Below the pieces are notes generated by a model. It did no database searches, was not told where the DNA came from, and saw nothing but the letters and a program-made list of their open reading frames with translations. DNA of 64,000 nt from the NCBI GenBank assembly GCA_014193315.1, contig BJHS01000002.1:62001-126000 (forward strand). The letters are read 5' to 3'. This document shows, piece after piece, positions 48,543 through 57,571 of this stretch. The position numbers and the translations under genes were made by a program. Positions within the stretch are counted from its first letter, which is position 1; each line of letters opens with the position of its first letter. Source of the DNA: Verrucomicrobiota bacterium (GTDB lineage Bacteria > Verrucomicrobiota > Verrucomicrobiia > Opitutales > UBA953).

Positions 48543-49787
48543 TTATTCGCCGACGACCCGGACCTGTACCGGGCGCGCCTCGGTCAACCGGACCCAGCCG
48601 ACGACGCGACGTTCCCCCGGGGCCAGAAAGCCCGCGAGCGGGTGCGGCCGGAAAGCCACCCCCGCTGACGCGGCCACCGCCGTCCAATCCATCGTCGCAT
48701 CGGTGCCGAGGACCCGCGCACCCGTCCACGCGACCTCAAGCGTAGGCATCGGCAAGGGCTGGCCCGTGGGGTTGACCACCGCGACATCCACCAAGGGACC
48801 GTCGGCCTTCACCTCCAGCAAACAGGCGCTTGGCATGCCCTGCCGGGCGATCACCTGCGCCCAACCAGCCATCGTCCAGTTCTGGCGGTCGCCGGGGAAC
48901 GGTAGACGGAACCAATCGACGCCGAGGACCAAGGCATGACGGCGGTCCTCTAGCTGAGCCAGCAGGCGGACCACTTGGGCCGGGTCGGCAGGCAGGCCTT
49001 GGGTGCGGGCCGTGCCCTTGGGAAGTTCGGCCGATTCCGCGCGCACCCCGAGGTACGCGCCCGACGCGGAATAGCAGGCCAGGTAAGCATAAGTCGGGAG
49101 CGCGATGCGGAACGGTTGCCCGAACGACTCGGCCTGCTCAATCCAGCCCAAGGCCGGTACCTCCGCGAAAAGTGGCGCGGGTTTCGCAAGGTTGGGGCGT
49201 TGCGTCCCGTGCAACTGCAAGGTCCAACCATCGGCGGCGGCGATCAAGCGGGTGAACCCGGGCTCCTGCAACCAAGTCGGCAACGCCGTCACCGTCAGGC
49301 GGACCTCCGGCCAGGCCCGCTTGGCGGAGGCGATCCGGTCGGCATAGGCGCCAAGCAAGCGGGAGGGGCAATCGAAGTCGACCTGCACGGCGGCGACGGT
49401 CACGCCGGCGACCTGAGCCTCTGCCCACCCTTGGCGCAGGAGCGCCAAGCCCTCGGCGAGATCGGGCTCGTCCGCCCCGCCTAAGGCATGACGGGTGCCA
49501 ATTCGGACCGAGAGCGACAGCGTCTTGCCGGTCGCACGCAGCGCCGCCCACGGGGGATAGACCCGGCGGCCAAGCGGCGCCAGACCGCATTCGCCGACGA
49601 GGACGTTGAGCTCCGTGAGTCCGGCCGGCCAGTTCCGCCCCGCCAAGGAATCCCGAGCAGACGCGTCCCACCCCTGCCGCCACACATAGGCGGCGTGGGT
49701 CAGGGGCGTCGGACGGGGCACCGGCCGTTCCCGGCAACCCGCCACCCCGCAAGCGAGTCCGAGCAACAGGGCGGGCCAGCGGCTCAT
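48543..49787 (-). CDS. DUF3142-family lipoprotein
   Basis: The 414-residue product has a lipoprotein signal (LLLGLACGVAGC) and a TIM-barrel-like DUF3142 core: THAAYVWRQGW, AAVQVDFDCPSRLLGAYADRI, RLTVTALPTWLQEP and LPTYAYLACYS. The fold is related to glycosidase-like barrels; the acidic pair in VQVDFD suggests binding or catalysis on a sugar, but no activity is known to me. It starts 10 bases after ctaF, so it is likely transcribed with the oxidase. Confidence 0.75.
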   Translation of the reverse strand: MSRWPALLLGLACGVAGCRERPVPRPTPLTHAAYVWRQGWDASARDSLAGRNWPAGLTELNVLVGECGLAPLGRRVYPPWAALRATGKTLSLSVRIGTRHALGGADEPDLAEGLALLRQGWAEAQVAGVTVAAVQVDFDCPSRLLGAYADRIASAKRAWPEVRLTVTALPTWLQEPGFTRLIAAADGWTLQLHGTQRPNLAKPAPLFAEVPALGWIEQAESFGQPFRIALPTYAYLACYSASGAYLGVRAESAELPKGTARTQGLPADPAQVVRLLAQLEDRRHALVLGVDWFRLPFPGDRQNWTMAGWAQVIARQGMPSACLLEVKADGPLVDVAVVNPTGQPLPMPTLEVAWTGARVLGTDATMDWTAVAASAGVAFRPHPLAGFLAPGERRVVGWVRLTEARPVQVRVVGE

Positions 49788-49797
49788 GGCCGCGACC

Positions 49798-50130
49798 TTA
49801 CGCAAACCACTTCGTATCGATGCGATCGACCGAGAAGAGGATGATCATTGCGGCGAAGGTCGCGAAGGCGAGCGCCAGTCCGGCGAAGAAAAGCCAAAAC
49901 AGGAGGCGAGCGTCGTAGATCAGGTGCATGAACCACAGGATGACCGCGAAGAACTTGATCGCGGAAAGCAGGGAAAGCACGGTGAGGATGACGACCGGGG
50001 CGACCGGCAGGAAAATCAGCACGATCTCGACCCCGGTGATGGCGGCGAGCCACAACGCCAAGGTGATGAAGTGATGGTACCGCTCGGTTTCAACGGCGAG
50101 GGTCTTCGGATCAAGGACAGCTTCGGACAT
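49798..50130 (-). CDS. ctaF: Cytochrome c oxidase subunit IV
   Basis: The 110-residue product has three membrane helices and the small-subunit pattern HHFITLALWLAAITGVEIVLIF then AIKFFAVILWFMHLIYD. It stabilises the oxidase core and is typical of caa3 enzymes. It follows ctaE by 15 bases. Confidence 0.88.
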   Translation of the reverse strand: MSEAVLDPKTLAVETERYHHFITLALWLAAITGVEIVLIFLPVAPVVILTVLSLLSAIKFFAVILWFMHLIYDARLLFWLFFAGLALAFATFAAMIILFSVDRIDTKWFA

Positions 50131-50145
50131 GGTCGGGGAGGAGGG

Positions 50146-50811
50146 TTACTTGGTGACGGCCGGGAGCCCGTCGCCCCAGATGCCGGAAGGCCCGAGGTAT
50201 TCGACGAGGTAGACGGCGGTGAAGATGATGATCCAGACGATGTCGACGAAGTGCCAGTAAAGGCCCGCGACCTCGACGTCGAGGGCGCCCACGTGACCGC
50301 CGAGCTTGCCGGTGAAGCTGTAGAAGTACATCAGCACCAGCCAGAGGATCCCGATGGCGACGTGCGTGCCGTGCGTGCCGGTGAGCACATAGAAGGTCGA
50401 ACCGAGCACGCTATTCTGGATGGTGAGCCCCTCGTGGAAGAAGTGGGTGAACTCGTAGACCTGACAGCCCAGGAAGATGAGGCCGAAGAAAATGACGCCC
50501 AGGACATTGCGGCGGAAGGACTTCAGCTCGCCCTTATGCATCGCCGAGACCGCCAGCGCCATGAGGAAGGACGACATCAGCAGGATGAAGGTCGAGAACG
50601 AGGTGAGCTCGATGTTGAACAGGTGCTGGATGAACTGCTGATGCCCAGCGGCGTCGGTGAAGCCCGTGGGGTAAAGCTTACGGTAAAGCAGGTGCGTCGA
50701 GATCAGGGTCCCGAAGAACATGCAGTCGGAAGCCAGGAAGAGCCACATGATGAGCTTCTTGTGGTCGATTCCCGTGGAAGTCGGGGCGTGAGGGGCGGCG
50801 TCTTGCGACAT
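50146..50811 (-). CDS. ctaE: Cytochrome c oxidase subunit III
   Basis: The 221-residue product has five membrane helices and subunit III marks: MWLFLASDCMFFGTLISTHLLYR, TGTHGTHVAIGILWL and GLYWHFVDIVWIIIFTAVYL. It supports proton uptake and stability of subunit I. It lies 30 bases after ctaD. Confidence 0.95.
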   Translation of the reverse strand: MSQDAAPHAPTSTGIDHKKLIMWLFLASDCMFFGTLISTHLLYRKLYPTGFTDAAGHQQFIQHLFNIELTSFSTFILLMSSFLMALAVSAMHKGELKSFRRNVLGVIFFGLIFLGCQVYEFTHFFHEGLTIQNSVLGSTFYVLTGTHGTHVAIGILWLVLMYFYSFTGKLGGHVGALDVEVAGLYWHFVDIVWIIIFTAVYLVEYLGPSGIWGDGLPAVTK

Positions 50812-50841
50812 GGTATTTGTTAAAGGCTACGCGGGGGGTGA

Positions 50842-52887
50842 TCAGTGGGCCGAGGGCGCGACGGACGGGGTCGCGACGGGGGCGGAGGCGACGGACGGGG
50901 TCTTGAGCATGTAGCCGCCCGGGCCTTCCACGGCCCAGAGCCAAATCCCGGCGATGAGCACCAGGAGGCCGGTGATCACGAGCCAGCCGGCATGGGGCAC
51001 GCCCATGGACATCATCGGCATGCCGAAGCCGATGAAAAGGAACCCGGCCGCGGCGAGCATCGGCATCCAGGACTGGCTGGGCATGTGAATGCCCGCTTCG
51101 CCGCCATCGGCCTCATAACTGATGCGCTTGGCGCCGTGCTTGTGCTCGGTGAAGGCGTCACGGGTGGCGACGACGGGGCTCTGCGCAAAATTATATTCCG
51201 GCACCGGCGAGGGGAGCGACCATTCGAGGGTACGACCATCCCACGGGTCGGAGGAGCACGGCTTGCCCTTGAAGGCGGTCCAGACGAGGTTGGCGAAAGC
51301 GGTGAAGACGCCGATGCCCAGGATGAAGGCGCCGATAGTGGCGATCAGATTCCAATCCTCCCAGCCGTTGCCAGCGTGGTAAGTGTGGGTGCGGCGGGGC
51401 TGACCAGCGAGACCGAGGTAGTGCATCGGGCCGAAAGCGAGGTTGAAGCCGAGAATAACCAAGCCGGAAGCCACGTAGGCCACGGTCGCGTTGGGCATGC
51501 GACCGAAGATCTTCGGGAACCAGAAATAGAGGCCGCCCATCAAGCCGAGGAGAACGCCGCCGAGGAGGACGTAGTGGAAGTGGGCGATGACGAAGTAGCT
51601 ATCCTGCTGCTGGGAGTCGGCCGGGGCCGAGGAGTGCATGACGCCGGAGAAACCGCCGCACATGAACATCCAGATAAAGCCGAGGGCCAGGACCATCGGG
51701 GGGGTGAAGCGGACGCGCCCACCCCAGATGGTGCCCATCCAGTTGAAGATTTTCACGCCGGTCGGAACGGCGATGGCCATGGTGAGCAAGGCGAAGGCGG
51801 CGGTCGGGACCGGGCCGAGGCCAGTGGTGAACATGTGGTGACTCCAGACGGCGAAGCCGAGGAAGCCGATGACGGCACCGGAGAAGACGATGATGGGGTA
51901 GCCGAAGAGAGCCTTGCCGGAGAAGGTAGGCAGGATCTCGGAGACGATACCCATGGCCGGCAGCACGAGGATGTACACCTCGGGGTGGCCGAAGATCCAG
52001 AAGAGGTGCTGCCAGAGCACGGGCTGGCCACCCGCGGACGGGTTGAAGAAGTTGGCGCCGAACTGGCGGTCGAACATGAGTTCGATGAGGGCGACGGTGA
52101 TGGCGGGGAAGGCCAGGATGATGAGGAAGGACGTGAAGAGGGTCATCCACGTGAACACCGGCAGGCGCATCATGGTCATGCCCTTGGCGCGCATGTTGAT
52201 GATGGTGCAGATGAAGTTGAAGGAGGCCGCGAGCGAGGCGATGCCGAGGATCTGGATGCCGATGATCCAGAAGTCGGTGCCGACGCCGGTGAAGCGGGGC
52301 GACTGGAGGGCGGCGTTGGCCTGGCCGAAGGTGCCGGAGAGCGGCGCGTAGCTGAACCAGCCGTTGGCCGGGGCGAAGTCGGTGTAGACCAGCGCCTGGT
52401 ACCAGGCGAAGCCGTCGAACCAACCGGCGAGGTGGGCGAACTCGAAGAGCCAGCTGGCGTTGAGGACAAAGGCGCCGAAAACGAAGGCCCAGAGGGAGAA
52501 GGCGTTGAGGCGCGGGAAGGCGACGTCGCGGGCGCCGATCTGCAGCGGCACGAGGAAGTTGAAGAACGCGGCCGAAAGCGGCATGACCCCAAGGAAGATC
52601 ATCGTCGTGCCGTGCATCGTGAACAACTGGTTGTACATCCGCGCGGTCACGATGGTTTGGTCAGGCCGGGCCAGCTGGGTCCGGATCGCCAGCGCCTCGA
52701 CGCCACCGATGAGGAAGTAAAGCATCGCGAAGGCGCCGTAGAGCACGCCGATCTTCTTGTGGTCGACGGTCGTCAGCCAATCGAACAGGCCGGTCGTCCG
52801 GTCGGGGCGGTAGAAGCCGAGGTCGCTGCGCTCAGGCGCGAGGTCCAGTTTGGAGGCGACTGGGGCGTGGTGGGTGTCGTGGGACAT
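50842..52887 (-). CDS. ctaD: Cytochrome c oxidase subunit I
   Basis: The 681-residue product is the catalytic haem-copper subunit of an A-type oxidase. It has the copper-B/tyrosine segment HPEVYILVLPAMG, the following HHMFT, and the haem ligands in TMHGTTMIFLG and HFHYVLLGG. About 100 residues beyond the usual core add two more membrane helices (MLAAAGFLFIGFGMPMMSMG; WLVITGLLVLIAGIWLWA) and an Ala/Pro-rich tail. That fits caa3 enzymes, in which subunit I is enlarged. A long opposite-strand frame over it is only a shadow. Confidence 0.97.
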   Translation of the reverse strand: MSHDTHHAPVASKLDLAPERSDLGFYRPDRTTGLFDWLTTVDHKKIGVLYGAFAMLYFLIGGVEALAIRTQLARPDQTIVTARMYNQLFTMHGTTMIFLGVMPLSAAFFNFLVPLQIGARDVAFPRLNAFSLWAFVFGAFVLNASWLFEFAHLAGWFDGFAWYQALVYTDFAPANGWFSYAPLSGTFGQANAALQSPRFTGVGTDFWIIGIQILGIASLAASFNFICTIINMRAKGMTMMRLPVFTWMTLFTSFLIILAFPAITVALIELMFDRQFGANFFNPSAGGQPVLWQHLFWIFGHPEVYILVLPAMGIVSEILPTFSGKALFGYPIIVFSGAVIGFLGFAVWSHHMFTTGLGPVPTAAFALLTMAIAVPTGVKIFNWMGTIWGGRVRFTPPMVLALGFIWMFMCGGFSGVMHSSAPADSQQQDSYFVIAHFHYVLLGGVLLGLMGGLYFWFPKIFGRMPNATVAYVASGLVILGFNLAFGPMHYLGLAGQPRRTHTYHAGNGWEDWNLIATIGAFILGIGVFTAFANLVWTAFKGKPCSSDPWDGRTLEWSLPSPVPEYNFAQSPVVATRDAFTEHKHGAKRISYEADGGEAGIHMPSQSWMPMLAAAGFLFIGFGMPMMSMGVPHAGWLVITGLLVLIAGIWLWAVEGPGGYMLKTPSVASAPVATPSVAPSAH

Positions 52888-52907
52888 TGCGGTTAAGGAA
52901 GGGGGGC

Positions 52908-54188
52908 TTACTTGAGGGTGAGCAGGTATTCGGCGAGACAGTCGAGTTCCTCGGCGGTGAATTCCTGTTTGGTTTCCCGGAGGCCGGCGACGTTGAACAT
53001 CTTGTAGTAGTGCATGCGGTTGCCGGGTTTAACGTCCTTGGTCGGCTTGCCGTTGGCGTCATGGGAGACGCCGGATGAACCAATCCACTTGATGAGGTTG
53101 GCCTTGAGCGTGGCGCGATCGACCTCGACGGAGGACTCGGTGCCGAGCGGGCTCGTCTGCTCGAGCGCGCGCTGGGCCTTGAGGTCGCGGTTATCGAGCC
53201 AAGCGCCGGCGAGGGATTTGCGGGAGGCGAGGTGCGTGAGGTCGGGGCCGAAGGCGCCGGCGCCGAAGTGGCCGCCGACATTGTGGCACATCACGCAGCT
53301 CTTCACGGCGAAGAGGTTCTTGCCCTGCTCGGCCTTGGAACCGGCGGCGACGGGGGCGGCGTCCTGCTTCTGGGCGGCGACCCACTTCGCGAACTCAGCG
53401 GGCTCGAGGACTTCGCAGCGGAAGAGCATGTAGGCATGCGAATCGCCGCAGAACTCGGCGCACTGGCCGTAGTAATGACCGACCTGGTCGGCCTGGATCC
53501 ACAGGTGGTTCTTGCGGCCGGGCATGAGGTCGACCTTGCCGGCGATTTTCGGGATCCAGAAGGAGTGGATGACGTCCTCGGAGCGCAGGTTGATGCGGAC
53601 GGCGACGCCCTTCGGGATCACCAGTTCGTTCGGGACGGAATGCTTCGCGTCATTCGTGAGACCCAGCTGGGGGTATTCGAAACGGAACCACCACTGCTTG
53701 CCGATGACGTCGATCTCCAGGACTTGCTCGGCGACGGCGTTGTCGAGGGCGGGCGCTCCGGCGGCGGGCGCATACCAAGCGGCGAGCTTGGACTTCGGCA
53801 CGGCTTCGACCGGGACGTCATCGGTGTACCAGATCGCGCTCAGGGTCGGGATCGCGATGAACACCAGGGAACCGATGGAGGCGGTGATTAAACCGACCTC
53901 GACCAAGGGGTTGCCGTGGCCTTCCTCGACGATCGGGGTCGTGTCGTCACCGGGGCGGGCGCGGAAACGGATCACCGCATACACGAGCAAGCCGCCGACG
54001 AGGAAGAACAGCACCAGCACCAACCAGACGGTGTCCATGAAAACATCATACTGCACCTGAGCGACCGGGCCCTTCGGGTCCAAGGTCGATTGGCGGACCG
54101 TGAGGGCGGCCTTGGAGCAACCGGCCAAGACCAGGGCGAGAAGCGGAACGGCAAACAGGCCGACCCGGCTGATGATACGTGAAAACAT
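52908..54188 (-). CDS. ctaC: Cytochrome c oxidase subunit II with fused cytochrome c (caa3 type)
   Basis: The 426-residue product has a lipoprotein signal (LLALVLAGC), two membrane helices, a CuA domain and a C-terminal cytochrome c domain. CuA ligands lie in CAEFCGDSHAYM (Cys243, Cys247, His251, Met254). The haem site is CVMCH at 298-302. The fused haem makes a separate soluble cytochrome c donor less necessary. The ATG before FSRIISRVGLF is preferred; the frame continues 54 codons up into AT-rich DNA. It opens the cta operon. Confidence 0.96.
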   Translation of the reverse strand: MFSRIISRVGLFAVPLLALVLAGCSKAALTVRQSTLDPKGPVAQVQYDVFMDTVWLVLVLFFLVGGLLVYAVIRFRARPGDDTTPIVEEGHGNPLVEVGLITASIGSLVFIAIPTLSAIWYTDDVPVEAVPKSKLAAWYAPAAGAPALDNAVAEQVLEIDVIGKQWWFRFEYPQLGLTNDAKHSVPNELVIPKGVAVRINLRSEDVIHSFWIPKIAGKVDLMPGRKNHLWIQADQVGHYYGQCAEFCGDSHAYMLFRCEVLEPAEFAKWVAAQKQDAAPVAAGSKAEQGKNLFAVKSCVMCHNVGGHFGAGAFGPDLTHLASRKSLAGAWLDNRDLKAQRALEQTSPLGTESSVEVDRATLKANLIKWIGSSGVSHDANGKPTKDVKPGNRMHYYKMFNVAGLRETKQEFTAEELDCLAEYLLTLK

Positions 54189-54293
54189 AAAGGGAGGATT
54201 TTCGGACGCTGGAAACTTCGTAAAAAGAATGTCATTTGCAAGCCCCCGCCACCTGAGACAAGGCAAAGTCTGCTTTTCGCAACACACGCTCGC

Positions 54294-54350
54294 CATTATG
54301 ATTATTAAGTTATTGATTGTTAATAGTTTATGTAATTTAATTCCCATCAA
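54294..54350. promoter_or_regulatory. AT-rich promoter island with an FNR-like box
   Basis: These roughly 57 bases are almost all A and T in an otherwise GC-rich window. They lie 106 bases or more ahead of ctaC (minus) and about 100 before folP (plus). TTAAT-TCCC-ATCAA (54337-54350) matches an FNR/CRP-type dyad (TTGAT-N4-ATCAA) at 9 of 10 positions. Several TAATAAT-like -10 elements are possible on both strands. An oxygen-linked regulator for the oxidase would make sense but is inferred. Confidence 0.45.
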
Positions 54351-54452
54351 TCCCCCTAATAAGCGGCCCCCTCCCCCCTTCTACCCCTAAATCGCAGCCT
54401 CGAGCGGCTTGGGGTTGCGCCGCCGGCGGGGGCGACATAACCCCTCCCTGAG

Positions 54453-55304
54453 ATGTCTTGGCAAAGCCCGCATCAACGCCCTCTCCCCGACTGGCAGGCC
54501 CGCCCCCTCATCATGGGGATCCTGAACGTGACCCCGGACTCCTTCTCGGATGGCGGCCAGCTGCCCACGGCTGAGTCCGTGGCCGAGCGAGCCGAGCAAC
54601 TCATCGCTGAAGGGGCGGACATCTTGGACCTCGGGGCGGAGTCGACCCGACCTGGCGCGACCCCGGTCGGGGCCGACACCGAGCTCGCGCGTCTCTTGCC
54701 GGCCATCGCCGCGATCCGCCGCCGCTTACCCATGGCCCCGCTCTCCGTCGACACCTACAAGGCGGCGGTGGCGAGCGCCTGCGTGGCCGCGGGCGTCGAC
54801 GTCGTCAATGACGTCGAGGGGGGCGGGTTTGAGGCCTATCAACAGGCGTCGCCGATGGCTAAAGCCTGCGCCCAGCTCGGGTGCCCGCTGATCCTCATGC
54901 ATCGCCGGAAAGAGGCCATCGCCGTGGACTTCTGGCCGGAAATCCTCGGCGAAGTCCGCGGCCTGCTCCACCGCGCCCTCGCCAACGGCATGAAGGCCGA
55001 ACAGGTCTGGATCGACCCTGGTTTCGGCTTTGGCAAAACCCCCGCCCAGAATCTCATGATGGTGCGCAACCTCGAGAGGTTCGCCGGGCTCGGCTTCCCC
55101 GTACTCCTGGGAACCAGCCGAAAGTCGACCCTCGGCCTGGTACTTAATCAACCCGATCCCCTCGGCCGCCATGACGGCACCGCGACCACGGCGGTCTGGG
55201 GCATCGCCCAAGGGGCGGCGATGGTCCGGGTCCACGAGGTGGCGCGGATCAAACCCTTTGTCACCATGGCAGGGGCGCTCCGACAGGCCCCGAAGGGGCC
55301 TTAA
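54453..55304 (+). CDS. folP: Dihydropteroate synthase
   Basis: The 283-residue product joins 4-aminobenzoate to the pterin pyrophosphate in folate synthesis and is the sulfonamide target. Motifs are IMGILNVTPDSFSDGG, ADILDLGAESTRPGATPV, LSVDTYKAAVA, VNDVEGG, WIDPGFGFGKT and LLGTSRKSTLG. Folate made here would feed the glycine-cleavage T protein nearby. The gene is divergent from the cta operon. Confidence 0.96.
   Translation: MSWQSPHQRPLPDWQARPLIMGILNVTPDSFSDGGQLPTAESVAERAEQLIAEGADILDLGAESTRPGATPVGADTELARLLPAIAAIRRRLPMAPLSVDTYKAAVASACVAAGVDVVNDVEGGGFEAYQQASPMAKACAQLGCPLILMHRRKEAIAVDFWPEILGEVRGLLHRALANGMKAEQVWIDPGFGFGKTPAQNLMMVRNLERFAGLGFPVLLGTSRKSTLGLVLNQPDPLGRHDGTATTAVWGIAQGAAMVRVHEVARIKPFVTMAGALRQAPKGP
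55285..55302 (+). terminator. Terminator-like hairpin over the folP stop
   Basis: AGGCCCC-GAA-GGGGCCT overlaps the last codons and the stop of folP and is followed only by TAATAATC. It may fold in RNA, but the T run is poor. Confidence 0.35.
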
Positions 55305-55325
55305 TAATCGGGTCTGGGCGGGAAA

Positions 55326-55401
55326 TGGAGCCAGCAGTCGGGATTGAACCGACGACCTGCCGCTTACAAGGCGGCTGCTCTACCAACTGAGCTATGCTGG
55401 C
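55326..55401 (-). tRNA. tRNA-Thr (anticodon UGU)
   Basis: On the minus strand the acceptor stem pairs GCCAGCA with TGCTGGC. The D arm is GCTC...GAGC, the anticodon loop CTTGTAA gives TGT, and the T arm is GTCGG-TTCAATC-CCGAC. The final CCA is encoded, unlike in the tRNA-Leu of this window. It reads toward the folP end. Confidence 0.96.
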
Positions 55402-55521
55402 CGATTTTCCGTACCGCGAAGCCTTGCCGAGCCGGTGGGCGTGTCAACCTTGGGTGGCCTGACTTTAGGGGTTGAACCCAGAGGGATTTTGCACGGAATG
55501 AGCCCCCTAGACCCCGTACTC

Positions 55522-57486
55522 ATGCGCATCTCCGTCTCCCTCCTCGTCCTCTGTGCCGCCATCACCGGTTGCACCCCCTCGATCGACCCGGCCCTCGTCG
55601 AGGTCGTGTCCATCAACTCCAACCCTCAGGGAGCGGCGATTCGCCTCAACGGCGTCGCTTCTGGCCGCACGCCGGCCGACGTCTCGCTCGACCGCAGCGC
55701 CGACTACAAGCTGGAAGTGGGCAAGGGCGGCTACGAAGGCGAAGTGCGTTACCTGAAGCCTTCGCTCCAGAACACGAAGGACGGCCTAGACTATGGTTTC
55801 ATCGATAAGATCGTCGTCACCCTGACCAAGTTGCCGGGCGCCGATGACACCGCGGTGCCGGAAGGCGATGCCGCCGAGTTCAAGAATCTCAAGAACGCCA
55901 CCAACGGCGAAGACCCGGGCTCGCCGAGCTCCGTGAAGGCCAGCATCGCCGCCGTCCAGGACGCCGTCGCCAAGGTCAAGCAGGCCGCGGCCGCGCAGGA
56001 AGCCAAGTCGACCCAGAAGGTCGCAGGCCTCCAGAAATTACTCGACCAGGCCAAGGCCGCCGCGGGTTCGGAGAACGCCGACGCCAAGGCCTCCGCTCAG
56101 GTCACCGAGGCCGAGGTCGCCCTCGCGGGGGCCGTCGCCGAAGCCGCCGAAGTCAAGGCCAAGGGCCAGGCGACCCTCGAAGCCCTCGAAGCCCGTCGCC
56201 AATCCCTTTTGAACAAGGTCGAAGCCGGCGCCGCCCAGTCTGCCGCCGCCCAGGTCGAAGCCGCCAAGGGCGAGATCGCCATGGCGCTCGCCGCCTCCGA
56301 CGCCAAGCTCGCCGCCGCCCAAGCCAACCTCGACAAGGCCAACGCCGCCAACAAGCCCGCCACCGGCGGCAAGCCTGCCACGGAGCGCGTCGCGGAAATC
56401 GAAGCCTCCATCGCCACTGAACTGAAGAGCCTGCAGGAGGCCCAGAGCGGCTCCGCCAACGTGCTCAAGGCGCTCGCCGCCCGCGCCGAAGAGATTGCCC
56501 GCATCGCCAACACCGGCGTGGCCGACGCCAAGGCCGAAGCCGCTAAGTCGCTCGCCGAGATCCAGAAGTCCCTCGAGGAACAAAAGCAGGCCGTGGGCAA
56601 GGCCCAGGAAGAGCGTGACGCCGCCAAGGCCAACCTCGACAAGGCCGTCGCCAAGGCCAAGGAAGAAGCCAATGACGCCAACGCCGACGCCGCCAAGGCC
56701 GCCCAGAAGAACATCGACGCCCTGACCCGCCAGCTCGAGGACGCCAAGTCCGACGGCGTCAAGGCCGTCGCCAAGGCCAAGGAAGAAGCCAATGACGCCA
56801 ACGCCGACGCCGCCAAGGCCGCCCAGAAGAACATCGACGCCCTGACCCGCCAGCTCGAGGACGCCAAGTCCGACGCCGCGAAGGAACTCGCCAAGGCCAA
56901 GGAAGTTTCCGCCGACCAAGCCGCCGACGCCGCCAAGGCCTCGGAGAAAGCCCTCGCCGCCCTCAACAAGCAGTTTGAAGAAGCCAAGGCCGAGAACTCC
57001 AAGGCCGCCGCCGAGGCCGCCGAGAAGGCCCTCGCCGAAGCCAACGGCAAGCTCAAGGAAGCCGCCGAGAAATATTCCTCCATCGAGAAGTCGGCCGCCG
57101 ACGCCGCCCTCAACGCCGAGAAGGCGCTGAAGGAAGCCAAGGAAAGCGCCGCCAAGGCCGCCGAGGAAGCCAAAGCCTCCTCCGACAAGGCCCTCGCCGA
57201 GGTCAAGGCCGAGGCCGAGACCAAGCTCGCCGAAGCCACCAAGGCCGCCGCCAAGGCGCTGGAAGACGCCAAGTCCGAAGCCGCCACCAAGGCCGAGTCC
57301 GCCGAGAAGACCCTCGCTGAAGCCCGCCTGGATGCCGCTGCCGCCAAGGCCGAAGCCAAGAAGCGAGCCTACGCCGAGCTCAACACCCGCGTCGCCCTCC
57401 TCGAGAACCGCAAGCGCACCAAGGCGATCACCAACGAGGAGTTCAAGGAACAGCTCGCCAAGTTCCGTCAGGAACTCGGCCAGTAA
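55522..57486 (+). CDS. Lipoprotein with PEGA domain and very long Ala/Lys/Glu coiled coil
   Basis: The 654-residue product starts with a lipoprotein signal ([11 protein letters not shown]), then a PEGA-like beta domain (about 22-85; [25 protein letters not shown]), then about 500 residues made almost only of Ala, Lys, Glu, Asp and Gln. That is typical of a long coiled coil, as in Lpp- or TolA-like spacers. It ends with a basic segment ([25 protein letters not shown]). It could bridge the outer membrane and the cell wall. A perfect 120-base tandem duplication sits in the middle. It has no operon partner and is followed by a strong terminator. Function unknown. Confidence 0.75.
   Translation: MRISVSLLVLCAAITGCTPSIDPALVEVVSINSNPQGAAIRLNGVASGRTPADVSLDRSADYKLEVGKGGYEGEVRYLKPSLQNTKDGLDYGFIDKIVVTLTKLPGADDTAVPEGDAAEFKNLKNATNGEDPGSPSSVKASIAAVQDAVAKVKQAAAAQEAKSTQKVAGLQKLLDQAKAAAGSENADAKASAQVTEAEVALAGAVAEAAEVKAKGQATLEALEARRQSLLNKVEAGAAQSAAAQVEAAKGEIAMALAASDAKLAAAQANLDKANAANKPATGGKPATERVAEIEASIATELKSLQEAQSGSANVLKALAARAEEIARIANTGVADAKAEAAKSLAEIQKSLEEQKQAVGKAQEERDAAKANLDKAVAKAKEEANDANADAAKAAQKNIDALTRQLEDAKSDGVKAVAKAKEEANDANADAAKAAQKNIDALTRQLEDAKSDAAKELAKAKEVSADQAADAAKASEKALAALNKQFEEAKAENSKAAAEAAEKALAEANGKLKEAAEKYSSIEKSAADAALNAEKALKEAKESAAKAAEEAKASSDKALAEVKAEAETKLAEATKAAAKALEDAKSEAATKAESAEKTLAEARLDAAAAKAEAKKRAYAELNTRVALLENRKRTKAITNEEFKEQLAKFRQELGQ
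56641..56880 (+). repeat. 120-base tandem duplication inside the coiled-coil lipoprotein gene
   Basis: 56641-56760 and 56761-56880 are identical for their first 115 bases, including all third codon positions, and differ only in the last five. Each copy encodes 40 residues (from [20 protein letters not shown] on), in frame. Such identity in a GC-rich coding region points to a very recent duplication. Confidence 0.95.
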
Positions 57487-57509
57487 TCCTCCGGTCCCTC
57501 GGAAGCAAA

Positions 57510-57536
57510 GCCCGGCGGCGACGCCGGGCTTTTTTG
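57510..57536 (+). terminator. Intrinsic terminator of the coiled-coil lipoprotein gene
   Basis: GCCCGGCG pairs with CGCCGGGC around a GCGA tetraloop, followed by TTTTTTG. It ends 36 bases before the gcvT start, so gcvT has its own promoter or depends on readthrough. Confidence 0.93.
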
Positions 57537-57571
57537 TTGGAAGGCTGGGCCGGCTCGGACACCGTGGGGGC

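Noticed and set aside
50845-52896. 683-codon open frame opposite ctaD
   Set aside because: Antisense shadow of cytochrome oxidase subunit I.
56641-56880. Repeat considered as a CRISPR or minisatellite
   Set aside because: Only two 120-base units with no spacers, both in frame within a coiled coil.
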